Source of the DNA: Promineifilum sp.
GTDB lineage: Bacteria > Chloroflexota > Anaerolineae > Promineifilales > Promineifilaceae
Direction of reading: 5' to 3'
Length of the DNA: 64,000 nucleotides
Assembly: GCA_020634335.1 (NCBI GenBank)
Contig: JACKBY010000006.1
Coordinates: forward strand, 124,001 to 188,000
Both the position numbers and the translations under genes were made by a program. This document shows, one piece after another, positions 52,548 to 59,544 of the stretch. Within the stretch, counting starts at the first letter, position 1. Every line of letters begins with the position of its first letter. A model generated the notes under the pieces. The model was not told where the DNA came from, ran no database searches, and saw only the letters and a list, made by a program, of their open reading frames with translations.

Positions 52548-52601
52548 GCTAAAAAACTATCGTCAACGACTCATATACACAGCGTTGACGATAATTTTAG
52601 C
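52548..52601 (-). terminator. Large imperfect inverted repeat between uvrC and the tandem USP gene
   Basis: ATCGTCAACG (52559-52568) and CGTTGACGAT (52583-52592) pair perfectly, and the outer flanks GCTAAAA / TTTTAGC extend the stem with one small mismatch, around a 14-base loop. On the minus strand the stem is followed by TTTTTT, so it can end the upstream USP transcript. It sits directly before the uvrC start codon, so a role as operator or attenuator for uvrC is also possible. A second short hairpin (GCCCA/TGGGC, 52670-52685) lies just after the USP stop. Confidence 0.6.
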
Positions 52602-52690
52602 ACAAGTATTCGGTTTTATCCGAGCATCAACAGCTTTTGCGGCCGTTCCTCCGGAGGATACATTTATCCGCCCAGAAATTTGGGCAGCTA

Positions 52691-53620
52691 TCACTCCTGT
52701 TCCCGCATGATCAACGTGGCGCAATCAGCCCCCCGCAGGACCTTCTCAGCCACACTGCCGTGGAGCCAGCGGCCAATCCCGGAACGGCCATGGCTCGACA
52801 TCACGATCAAGTCGATCTTGTGTTGCTCGGCATAGCTGATAATCGCGTCGGCTGTGTCACCGTTCGTATTTTGAACGTCGAAGAACAGGTGCTGGTTTTC
52901 ATGGGCGTTATAGACTCGCTGCAGATACCCTTCAGCTTCCGCCCTTTCTTCGGCATCGGCCTTGCCCAATGCAGCCTCGATCTGTTCGCCGGCCGGCGAC
53001 ATTGATTCGGGCATCGGCTCCCGCCCGGAGACGATGCGCAGCATATAAACGTTCGAGTTAACCGCCTCAGCCAGCATCAGGGCCGGCTCCAGCGCGCGCT
53101 CCGCCAACTCCGACCCATCGAGCGGCACCAGGATGTTACGATTCTGGAACATGGCGACATCAACGTGGGCGCGGATGATCGCCGTGGCGCAGGGGGCATG
53201 GTGCATCACCTTTTCGGCCACGCTGCCGTAGACCCACCGGCTGCTGCCCGTGCGACCGTGGCTCGACATCACGATCAGATCGACACCGTTCTCGGTCGCA
53301 AACTGAACAATAGCTTCGGCCGGAGAACCATTGATGATGTAGGTTTCGACGGCAATGGTGTCATCGGACAAGCCGGACGCGACATGGCCCAGATAGGCTT
53401 GGGCCTCGTCCGCACTCATGCGCGCCATTTCGTCGTAAAGGTAAGGATCGGCCGCCAGCAGCACCATGGGCGATACGGCCCGCAGCAGGATGAGGCGCGT
53501 GCGGTTTTCGCCCCCCGCTCGCTGAGCCATGGCCGACGCGATTTGTCTAGCCGGGGCCAATGCCTTTTCGGCCAGTTCGGAGCCATCCAACGGAACCAAA
53601 ATTGAACGAAACGCTGCCAT
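52691..53620 (-). CDS. Tandem universal stress protein
   Basis: Two USP domains in 309 residues. Each has the ATP-binding pattern: first half ILVPLDGSELAEKALA, VIVMSSHGRTGSSRW and GSVAEKVMHHAPC; second half ILVPLDGSELAERALE, VIVMSSHGRSGIGRW and GSVAEKVLRGADC. The G-2x-G-9x-G(S/T) nucleotide site is intact in both, so it likely binds ATP. USPs support survival under starvation or low oxygen. GGAGG lies 5 bases before the ATG. It follows the CBS gene by 21 bp, and the pair is transcribed away from the DsbA-VKOR arm from a shared control region. Confidence 0.95.
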   Translation of the reverse strand: MAAFRSILVPLDGSELAEKALAPARQIASAMAQRAGGENRTRLILLRAVSPMVLLAADPYLYDEMARMSADEAQAYLGHVASGLSDDTIAVETYIINGSPAEAIVQFATENGVDLIVMSSHGRTGSSRWVYGSVAEKVMHHAPCATAIIRAHVDVAMFQNRNILVPLDGSELAERALEPALMLAEAVNSNVYMLRIVSGREPMPESMSPAGEQIEAALGKADAEERAEAEGYLQRVYNAHENQHLFFDVQNTNGDTADAIISYAEQHKIDLIVMSSHGRSGIGRWLHGSVAEKVLRGADCATLIMREQE

Positions 53621-53641
53621 GTTACCTCCACGTTGTCGCTA

Positions 53642-54073
53642 TCAGTCGATTTGATCGATCGTCTCGGGATGCTGATTGGCGAAATAGTTAAGAAAGTCAG
53701 TGACCGTAATAATACCCACTAATACCCCATCGTCGACAACCGGCAGCGCGCCAAATTTATAGATACTGAGCATGTTGGCCGCCTGATAGGCAGGTGTTTC
53801 CGGCGTGATGGTCAACGGATCCGGCGTCATGCAATCTTCGGCGGTGACACTATCCAGTATCTCCTCGTCTTGCCAGCGGCCGTGCAAGATTAGCGGGGAG
53901 TTCATGACCAGTCTTACGTCCCGGTCCGTGATAATCCCCACCAATTTGCCCTCGACGAGCACGGGCAACTGCCGGCAGGCCTGCGTTTTCATCAATTCGA
54001 TAACCTGACGCAGCGTCGAACGAGGCGAAACCGCATTGGGTATGACGGTCATTAAATCATTTACGGTCAACAT
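53642..54073 (-). CDS. CBS domain pair protein
   Basis: A 143-residue protein made of two CBS motifs (MTVIPNAVSPRSTLRQVIEL, LVGIITDRDVRLV; then MTPDPLTITPETPAYQAANM, LVGIITVTDFLNYF). CBS pairs bind adenosine nucleotides such as AMP, ATP or NAD(H) and act as energy or redox sensors. No effector domain is attached, so it would act by partner binding. GAGGAG precedes the ATG by 3 bases. It is the first gene of a CBS-USP unit, mirrored by a CBS-USP pair at 55494-56449. Hypoxic response protein 1 of Mycobacterium is a comparable stand-alone CBS protein. Confidence 0.92.
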   Translation of the reverse strand: MLTVNDLMTVIPNAVSPRSTLRQVIELMKTQACRQLPVLVEGKLVGIITDRDVRLVMNSPLILHGRWQDEEILDSVTAEDCMTPDPLTITPETPAYQAANMLSIYKFGALPVVDDGVLVGIITVTDFLNYFANQHPETIDQID

Positions 54074-54145
54074 AGCTCCTCTCCCGGCCTAATAATCCCA
54101 GCATCAATGGGGACCTGTTTTCAGTTTATATCATTTCGCCCGGCC

Positions 54146-54197
54146 GGTGAATGGCGAATGTCACCTCGAAGAGATGACATTCATCGGGACTTTTCGG
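54146..54197. promoter_or_regulatory. Inverted-repeat cluster in the CBS / DsbA divergent control region
   Basis: The 201-bp region between the two divergent arms contains GGTGA-N10-TCACC (54146-54165) overlapping AATGTCA-N11-TGACATT (54157-54181), followed by GGGACTTTTCGG (54186-54197). TGAC/GTCA half-sites also occur in the composite elements at 57043 and 59350. This suggests regulator binding between both units, but the arrangement differs and the binder is unknown. Confidence 0.4.
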
Positions 54198-54274
54198 TTG
54201 CTGAGAAGGTTTGCCAGTTCCAGCGGGGAAAGATACACTCACCTCCAATACCTTATTCTAGTTCAGGGAGTTAT

Positions 54275-54964
54275 ATGGCTAAAAAATCCCCGCAACGTCG
54301 CAAACAACAGCAAACCCGAGAGACCAATTGGGTGATCATCGGCGGCCTGATCGTCGTCGGCGTAATCGTCTTCGGAGTGTTGCTCTTCCTGGCGCTACGG
54401 CCGTCGCAAGCTCAACCCGTGCAAACACTGGCCGAGTTTTGTAGCGAGAGTAACGAAAACTGCATCTTCATGGGCGAGGAATCCGCGCCCGTCACCCTGG
54501 TCGAGGTAGCGGACTTTGGTTGTATCCATTGCCAGGACTTCCATGCCCAGACAGCCACACCTCTCAAAGAAAAATATGTCGATACTGGCGACGTGCGTTG
54601 GGTATTCCTACCCTACGCGCTAAGCCCCACGACTGTGCCGGCGGCAGCTTCAGCCATGTGTGCCAACGAGCAAGGCCAGTTCTTTCCCTACGCCAGCGCG
54701 CTTTTCAGCATCGAGCCGGCCACCACTCGCTTGTCAGCCGACGGTTATCGGCAAGCTGCCGAATCTATCGGGCTGGACCTGGATGAATTTACAAGCTGCA
54801 TGAATGACGGTCGCAATTTGGACATAGTGAATGCCAACCGGGATAAAGCGCGCGCCGTCGGCGTCTCGGGCACGCCAACCTTCTTTCTGAACGACCAGGA
54901 ACTGTCCGGCGTACAGCCGTTATCCGTTTTTTCGCAGGCGATTGACGCCTTGTTGACAGGATAA
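54275..54964 (+). CDS. Membrane-anchored DsbA/thioredoxin-fold disulfide oxidoreductase
   Basis: A 229-residue protein with one N-terminal membrane helix (residues about 19-41, preceded by a basic stretch), so the catalytic domain faces outside. The active site is FGCIHCQDFH (Cys83-x-x-Cys86), and the cis-Pro loop is SGTPTFFLND. This is the DsbA/DSBA-like thioredoxin fold (Thioredoxin_4) used by Gram-positive-type bacteria to oxidise secreted proteins. Two further cysteines (56, 63) flank the linker. AGGGAG lies 5 bases before the ATG at 54275; upstream residues of the longer frame are not coding. VKOR follows, its likely reoxidising partner. Confidence 0.93.
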   Translation: MAKKSPQRRKQQQTRETNWVIIGGLIVVGVIVFGVLLFLALRPSQAQPVQTLAEFCSESNENCIFMGEESAPVTLVEVADFGCIHCQDFHAQTATPLKEKYVDTGDVRWVFLPYALSPTTVPAAASAMCANEQGQFFPYASALFSIEPATTRLSADGYRQAAESIGLDLDEFTSCMNDGRNLDIVNANRDKARAVGVSGTPTFFLNDQELSGVQPLSVFSQAIDALLTG

Positions 54965-55027
54965 CTAAATTAAGAACTCCTGCAGGTTCGGCGGAAAGCC
55001 AGACTCGGCCGGCCAGGAAGGAAAACT

Positions 55028-55513
55028 GTGGACGTCGAAAAGTGGCAGGTCCGGTTGGTACAACTTTTAGCCGTACCGGGCCTGCTCGTCGCCTTTTATC
55101 TGCTTCTCTATCACAACGGGTCGCTCACCACCACCTGCACCAGTGGCAGATGGGAGGATTGCGGCCTTGTTAGCGGGCCGAATGCGCCCTATGCATCCAT
55201 CGGCCCCATACCGGTGGCTTTGATCGGATTGGTGGGCTATGCCGTCATCTTCTTACTGACCTGGCTGGCGGATTGGCTGCCTTCGCTTGAAAATTATCTA
55301 CCCGAACTGCTCATCGGGATTATCGGCTTGGCCCTGGTATTCACCGGCGGCCTCACAGCTCTGGAAATTTTCGTCATCCATGCGGCTTGCCGGTACTGCC
55401 TAATTTCGGCGGCGATCATCCTGGTTATGTTTTTGCTCGCGGCGAGCTATTTGCGCGAGGTAAATCGTGCCCCGGGCGAACAAGGAGATGCGAGTGAAGC
55501 TGGAACTGGTTAG
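55028..55513 (+). CDS. Vitamin K epoxide reductase family protein (VKOR)
   Basis: Membrane quinone reductase that reoxidises DsbA-type proteins, passing electrons to quinone; menaquinone is made by the men cluster in this window. The 161-residue protein has four helices, loop cysteines 37 and 45 (TCTSGRWEDCGLVSGP), the conserved SIGPIPVALIGLVGY, and the active-site CRYC (121-124). All four cysteines expected of bacterial VKOR are present. The start is a GTG with AAGGAA about 6 bases upstream. It follows dsbA by 63 bp and overlaps the next gene by 20 bp. Confidence 0.95.
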   Translation: MDVEKWQVRLVQLLAVPGLLVAFYLLLYHNGSLTTTCTSGRWEDCGLVSGPNAPYASIGPIPVALIGLVGYAVIFLLTWLADWLPSLENYLPELLIGIIGLALVFTGGLTALEIFVIHAACRYCLISAAIILVMFLLAASYLREVNRAPGEQGDASEAGTG

Positions 55514-55955
55514 AGACTGGATGACTCGCGAGCTCGTGACCGTTACGCCGGAGACGACAGTTCTCGAAGCCGGGCAGTTGATGGTCGACCGAACCATTCG
55601 CCGATTGCCGGTGATGGAAAATGGCGAGTTGGTCGGTGTCGTAACGTATGGTGACGTGCGCGGCGCGCGAGCTTCGGCCGCCACCGGGCTGGACATCTGG
55701 GAACTTAGTTTCATCCTCTCCAAATTAACGATTCGCGAGATCATGACTCCTAATCCGGTCACTATTTCACCGGATGACACCATCGGCACAGCCGCCCAAC
55801 TGATGCTCAAATACATGATCGGCGGTCTGCCCGTACTCGATCATCAAGGCACCCTCGTGGGCATCATCACCGAATCCGACATTTTCCGCGTAGTCGTTCG
55901 CAACTGGATGCACGCCGACGACGAGTCCGGCGAGCCATATGCCCATTACGAATAG
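55494..55955 (+). CDS. CBS domain pair protein
   Basis: A 153-residue protein with two CBS motifs (MTRELVTVTPETTVLEAGQL with LVGVVTYGDVRG, and MTPNPVTISPDDTIGTAAQL with LVGIITESDIFRVV), separated by a longer helical linker. It probably senses an adenine nucleotide. The GTG at 55494 is chosen because AAGGAG at 55482-55487 is 6 bases away; the ATG at 55488 abuts that site and the GTG at 55467 lies further upstream. The gene overlaps VKOR by 20 bp and precedes a USP gene by 11 bp, so the four genes form one unit. Confidence 0.93.
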   Translation: MKLELVRDWMTRELVTVTPETTVLEAGQLMVDRTIRRLPVMENGELVGVVTYGDVRGARASAATGLDIWELSFILSKLTIREIMTPNPVTISPDDTIGTAAQLMLKYMIGGLPVLDHQGTLVGIITESDIFRVVVRNWMHADDESGEPYAHYE

Positions 55956-55966
55956 GATAACCAACC

Positions 55967-56449
55967 GTGTTCAGACATATTCTAGTCCCTCTTGACGGCT
56001 CCGGCTTCGCCGAGGCGGCTCTGCCCCACGCGCTGGAGTTGGCCGCCCGGTTCAATAGCGACATTACGCTCCTGCGAGTTGTTCTGCCGCCCCGGATGAG
56101 CGACGGCGCGCTTTCGCCGGAATCCGCTAATTTTCTGATCAAAATGCGGGATGACAGCTACAAAGAAGCCATCGATTACTTGCAACAACAAAAGGGATCG
56201 CTGCGCCAGCAGAATTTCCGGGTTCACTATCAGGTCGCGGAATCGGAGGACGTGGCGGCCGAGATATTGAGCGCCATTCGTGGGGCGGACGTCGATACCG
56301 TGGTGATGTGCACTCACGGCCGCGGCGGATTGAGCCGGTGGCTTTTCGGCAGCGTAGCGACACGACTATTGCAATCGGCGACCGTGCCCGTTCTCGTCAT
56401 TCGACCTGCGGGCGGGCAACAAGCTGAGGGGTTTACATACCCCGACTGA
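55967..56449 (+). CDS. Universal stress protein
   Basis: A single-domain USP of 160 residues: FRHILVPLDGSGFAEAALPH at the N-terminus, VVMCTHGRGGLSRWLFGSVA for the phosphate and ribose contacts, and VPVLVIRP at the end. The G-2x-G-9x-G(S/T) pattern is conserved, so ATP binding is expected. The start is a GTG with AGGA 10 bases upstream. It is the last gene of the DsbA-VKOR-CBS-USP unit and converges with the pseudo-receiver gene, overlapping it by 17 bp. Confidence 0.94.
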   Translation: MFRHILVPLDGSGFAEAALPHALELAARFNSDITLLRVVLPPRMSDGALSPESANFLIKMRDDSYKEAIDYLQQQKGSLRQQNFRVHYQVAESEDVAAEILSAIRGADVDTVVMCTHGRGGLSRWLFGSVATRLLQSATVPVLVIRPAGGQQAEGFTYPD

Positions 56450-56927
56450 CAGACGTCGAGTACCGGTGGGAAGCTGATTCGATTTCTCGTATCAAGCCCG
56501 GTGAATCAATATATTTCAGCAGGTAGCTGGCGACGCCGGCTTGCTCCATGAGACGCCGCTCCACTTCGTCGGCGAAAGGGGCCAGCACGATGATGGCCGC
56601 TGAATAGCGGGACAGGTGCTTGACCGTTTCAATGGTCTTGAACAGCTCTTCGTCGGTCTCGTTTTGCAGTCCCAATAAGATGACGTCGGCGAAAGGCCCG
56701 CATTTGTTGGGTGCATCCAGCGCGCTTAGAAATGCTCCGGCCTCGGCCGGCTCCTGAATCGCCGCGATCACATCCAGATGGGACGTGGCGCTCAATCGTT
56801 TGCAAAGGGCGCGACGAACGGCCGCGTGTTTCTCAACGATCACGATTCTAATCTTCGGCGTGCCTTCCAGGCTGACGATATTACCCATTGCGCTGTGCGA
56901 TAATTGGATCGCGGAACTCATGTCCAT
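56433..56927 (-). CDS. Stand-alone degenerate receiver (pseudo-receiver) domain
   Basis: A 164-residue protein with the (beta-alpha)5 pattern of response-regulator receivers and NarL-like spacing: IRIVIVEKHAAVRRALCKRL, ADVILLGLQ, AAIIVLAPFADE, GVASYLLKYIDSPGLIREIE. The acidic pocket Asp-Asp has become Glu32-Lys33, the phosphoacceptor Asp is Gly86, and the Thr/Ser switch residue is Ala116; Lys138 is kept. It cannot be phosphorylated in the usual way. No output domain follows. The ATG at 56927 has AGGA 7 bases upstream. It probably modulates the neighbouring kinase or regulator by protein contact. A 36-bp composite element lies 116 bp upstream. Confidence 0.78.
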   Translation of the reverse strand: MDMSSAIQLSHSAMGNIVSLEGTPKIRIVIVEKHAAVRRALCKRLSATSHLDVIAAIQEPAEAGAFLSALDAPNKCGPFADVILLGLQNETDEELFKTIETVKHLSRYSAAIIVLAPFADEVERRLMEQAGVASYLLKYIDSPGLIREIESASHRYSTSVSRGM

Positions 56928-57042
56928 CCAACATTCCTGGCGTGGACGGCCAAGCACCCGACAGCCAAACTAATGCGACGAGGAATGTCCCTCGGACACT
57001 TACCTTTGTCGGCAGTATAGCCTTTGGCGGGAGGCAAACTCA

Positions 57043-57078
57043 ATGACGAAAGTCACTCATCCGCGTGACATCTATCAC
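57043..57078. promoter_or_regulatory. Composite regulatory element, copy 1 (upstream of the pseudo-receiver)
   Basis: Box A is ATGAC-N4-GTCA (core TGACGAAAGTCA, 57044-57055); nine bases later is box B, GTGA-N6-TCAC (57065-57078). The same layout recurs at 59350-59385 with 24 of 36 identical bases. On the minus strand box A lies immediately upstream of a possible promoter (TTGAGT, 18 bp, TATACT near 57012-57041), a position suited to activation of the pseudo-receiver gene. Confidence 0.6.
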
Positions 57079-57111
57079 CTGCTTGCCGGGGGTCTATAGT
57101 TGAAAAATCGT

Positions 57112-58281
57112 TTACAGGGGGAGTTCAAGGATAACGACTGTGCCCAGCCCGGCCGAGGAACGAATATCAAAAGCGCCATGCAACCCTTCCGCTCGGGCTT
57201 GCATGTTGGCCAGACCATGCCCAACCCGGAGAGACTCGTTGGAAGAATCAAAGCCGCGACCATTATCCTGGATCGAGAGGGTTACCTGATTAGACGTGCA
57301 GTGGAGGGTGATGTCAACCTTCGAGGCGCGGGCGTGCCGGGCCACATTAGCCAACGCCTCCTGAGTTGTTAGGAATATGGCCCGCCCCTGCGGCAGCGGC
57401 AAATCATCCAGACGGTCGGGAACGGCCACCGAAACAGGCACCATGGTGTTGGCCTGAAACTCGCGCACCAGTTGCGCCAATCCCTGCTGCACATCCCCCG
57501 CAAAGCGACGCGGCCGCAAATCAAGAATGAAGTTACGGATGTCGCGAATGGCATCATTCAAGCCTTCAACCGCCGTATCTAGCAACGTTGCGACCTCGTC
57601 GGAATCATCCGGCAAGGCCAGTCGCGTCGACTCCAGGGTCAGTCCGACGGCATAGATCGACTGGATGACGCCATCGTGGAGGTCCATGCCGATTCGTGTG
57701 CGCTCCTCCAGAATCGCCAGACGCTCCACTTGCGAATAGAGACGCGCGTTCTGGATGGCGACGGCCGCGTGCGCGGCCAGCATTTCGATCAAATGCTGAT
57801 CCGCATCGTTGAATTCGCTGTCACCTAATTTATCCGTCAGATAGAGGTTACCCAGGGTCTCCCCCGCGCCGACAATCGGCACACCCAGGAATCCCTCCAT
57901 CGGTGGGTGTCCGGCGGGCATGCCGACGGAGCGCTTGTCCTGGTTAATGTGCTCGACGCGGACCGCCTGCTGGCCGTGGATGACCGCGCCGAGTAACCCT
58001 CGTCCCAGAGGCCAATGGGATATCTTCTTGATCTCGTCGCGGGCCATGCCGCTGACAACAAAGCGGTGGACGTTGCCGGAACCGGGCACCCGCCAATCGC
58101 CGACTGCCAGAGCAGCGTACTTCGCCCCAACCAGGTCACGGGCCGAATCGACGATCAACTGCAAGACCTTGTCGACGTCCAGTTCACTGGCAATTGCCAG
58201 CGCCGCCTGATTCAGCGCTTCCAGTGCGCGCTGGGCTGAGGGTTCCGCCATAGCGGTAAGGTCGGGGTTTTCCTCACTCAT
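57112..58281 (-). CDS. GAF sensor histidine kinase (DosS/NarX-like)
   Basis: A 389-residue cytoplasmic kinase without membrane helices. A single GAF domain covers about residues 25-185. HPPMEGFLGVP places His125 exactly 22 residues before Tyr147 (GNLYLTDK), the same spacing and context as the proximal His149 and distal Tyr171 of the haem pocket in Mycobacterium DosS/DosT. HisKA_3 follows with phospho-acceptor His202 in GMDLHDGVIQSIY, then HATPase_c with EALANVARHARAS, DNGRGFD and GHGLANMQARAEG. The ATG at 58281 is 25 bp after the response-regulator stop; a TTG at 58323 would overlap that gene. Predicted to sense O2, NO, CO or redox state. Confidence 0.9.
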   Translation of the reverse strand: MSEENPDLTAMAEPSAQRALEALNQAALAIASELDVDKVLQLIVDSARDLVGAKYAALAVGDWRVPGSGNVHRFVVSGMARDEIKKISHWPLGRGLLGAVIHGQQAVRVEHINQDKRSVGMPAGHPPMEGFLGVPIVGAGETLGNLYLTDKLGDSEFNDADQHLIEMLAAHAAVAIQNARLYSQVERLAILEERTRIGMDLHDGVIQSIYAVGLTLESTRLALPDDSDEVATLLDTAVEGLNDAIRDIRNFILDLRPRRFAGDVQQGLAQLVREFQANTMVPVSVAVPDRLDDLPLPQGRAIFLTTQEALANVARHARASKVDITLHCTSNQVTLSIQDNGRGFDSSNESLRVGHGLANMQARAEGLHGAFDIRSSAGLGTVVILELPL

Positions 58282-58306
58282 GTCGTTGGGGGGAACTGCT
58301 GGCGTG

Positions 58307-58963
58307 CTAAATGTGGTCGGCAAGATGGTGCTTGATGGCGTAGGCGGCCGCTTCGGCGCGATTGGAGACCCCCAGCTTCGACAAAATGCTACTCACGTAG
58401 TTCCGCACTGTACCCTCACTGAGAAAAAGTTCTGCCGCGATCTCACGGTTCGTGCGACCCTCGGCAATGAGGAACAGAACCTGACGTTCCTGGCTTGTCA
58501 GGTCTTGGAAAGCGATGGCTTCCTCTTTCTTGATCGATCGCCGTACCTCGAAAAACACTTTCTGGGTCAGGGATGGATCCAGCATAGATTCGCCACGAGC
58601 GGCGCCTTCAATGGCGCGAATCACGTCGCCGCCGGCAATTTGTTTGAGCAGATAGCCCGTTGCCCCCGCTCGGATTGCCGCGAACAGCAGCTCATCCTCC
58701 GCGAAGGAGGTCAGCATGAGCACCTTGGTTTGCGGGAGCTTGTCCTTGATCTGCTGACAGGCTTCAATTCCGCTTCCACCGGCCAGTCGGATATCCATTA
58801 AAACAATATCCGGCTCCAGCTCCTCCGCCATCGCGACCGCTTCCTCCTGTCCAGAGGCTTCGCCCACAACGGTGAAGGTAGGATGGCGCTCCAGAAGGGC
58901 ACGCATGCCAAGCCGCACAACTTCGTGATCATCGACGATCAGCAGCCGTAACATCTGTGTCAT
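58307..58963 (-). CDS. NarL/FixJ family response regulator
   Basis: A 218-residue two-domain regulator. The receiver is complete: Asp11-Asp12, phosphoacceptor Asp57 in IVLMDIRLAGG, Thr in LMLTSFAED, and Lys in YLLKQI. The C-terminal LuxR-type helix-turn-helix is LTSQERQVLFLIAEGRTNRE, then LFLSEGTVRNYVSSILSKLG. It is the first gene of an operon with the GAF kinase, its cognate partner by proximity. It is the best candidate to bind the composite elements at 57043 and 59350. No such element is seen in its own 100-bp upstream region. Confidence 0.95.
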   Translation of the reverse strand: MTQMLRLLIVDDHEVVRLGMRALLERHPTFTVVGEASGQEEAVAMAEELEPDIVLMDIRLAGGSGIEACQQIKDKLPQTKVLMLTSFAEDELLFAAIRAGATGYLLKQIAGGDVIRAIEGAARGESMLDPSLTQKVFFEVRRSIKKEEAIAFQDLTSQERQVLFLIAEGRTNREIAAELFLSEGTVRNYVSSILSKLGVSNRAEAAAYAIKHHLADHI

Positions 58964-59065
58964 ATGGTTAACAGTATAGCCGAGTGGGGCGGCGTTTCCA
59001 ATATTAAGGCTATTAACGAGGTTCGAACTTGCCGAAGCCGGGCCAACGGCCGGGCAGCCTGGCTA

Positions 59066-59278
59066 TCAGGTGAAAACGGCTGTCTCGGCCACACGACCGC
59101 ATTGATCGCAGACCAACTGGAATAACCCGTCGTAATACAACTCACCCAGCAAGCAGGATGGGCAGGGCATCGTCTCGTGGAGGTGCTCGTAACACGTCCC
59201 GGAGTCGGCTTTCCGGCTCTCTTTCCACCACTTCGGGGCGGGTTTCGCCGACGATTCGCCTCGCGATAATTCGGACAT
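59066..59278 (-). CDS. Small zinc-ribbon protein
   Basis: A 70-residue hydrophilic protein. The C-terminal half forms a zinc ribbon with CPSC and CDQC knuckles separated by a short beta hairpin (LGELYYDGLFQLV). An N-terminal stretch is basic and unstructured. The ribosome site is weak (GGA 4 bases before the ATG). It diverges from ppdK, and composite element copy 2 lies 72 bp upstream of its start, so it may belong to the two-component regulon. Similar small ribbons often act as nucleic-acid or protein-binding adaptors. Existence as a gene is likely but not certain. Confidence 0.55.
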   Translation of the reverse strand: MSELSRGESSAKPAPKWWKESRKADSGTCYEHLHETMPCPSCLLGELYYDGLFQLVCDQCGRVAETAVFT

Positions 59279-59349
59279 CGTTCCAGAATACCGCCTCTGC
59301 TCCTAGCGGGCAACGATTTTGGTTCATCTTTACCCGCTTGTTAGATAGC

Positions 59350-59385
59350 ATGACTTTCGTCAGGCATACAGGTGTAATCTGTCAC
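59350..59385. promoter_or_regulatory. Composite regulatory element, copy 2 (zinc-ribbon / ppdK control region)
   Basis: ATGAC-N4-GTCA (core TGACTTTCGTCA, 59351-59362) is followed after nine bases by GTGT-N6-TCAC (59372-59385). The core GACTTTCGTC matches the inner ten bases of the mycobacterial DosR consensus (GACTWWAGTC) at nine positions. It lies 72 bp from the zinc-ribbon start and 160 bp from the ppdK start. The rest of this 266-bp gap holds nothing recognisable except an AAGGAG site for ppdK. Confidence 0.6.
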
Positions 59386-59544
59386 TAACTCAAGATCGCC
59401 GGAATTCATAAACTATTTAAGGATTAATATCGGAATAAACCAGTGTGCCGCCCAAACACCCGGGATCAGCACGTGCAACCAGCAACCCATGTGCGCAAGG
59501 ACTCTCGAATGGGGCGGTTTATAGTCCTGAAGGAGAACAATTTC

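Noticed and set aside
52648..52657. CCTCCGGAGG palindrome upstream of uvrC
   Set aside because: It resembles a ribosome site on either strand, but no start codon follows in a plausible frame.
51715..52710. A 331-codon open frame on the plus strand
   Set aside because: It is antisense to uvrC, without a ribosome site or domain; uvrC motifs explain the region.
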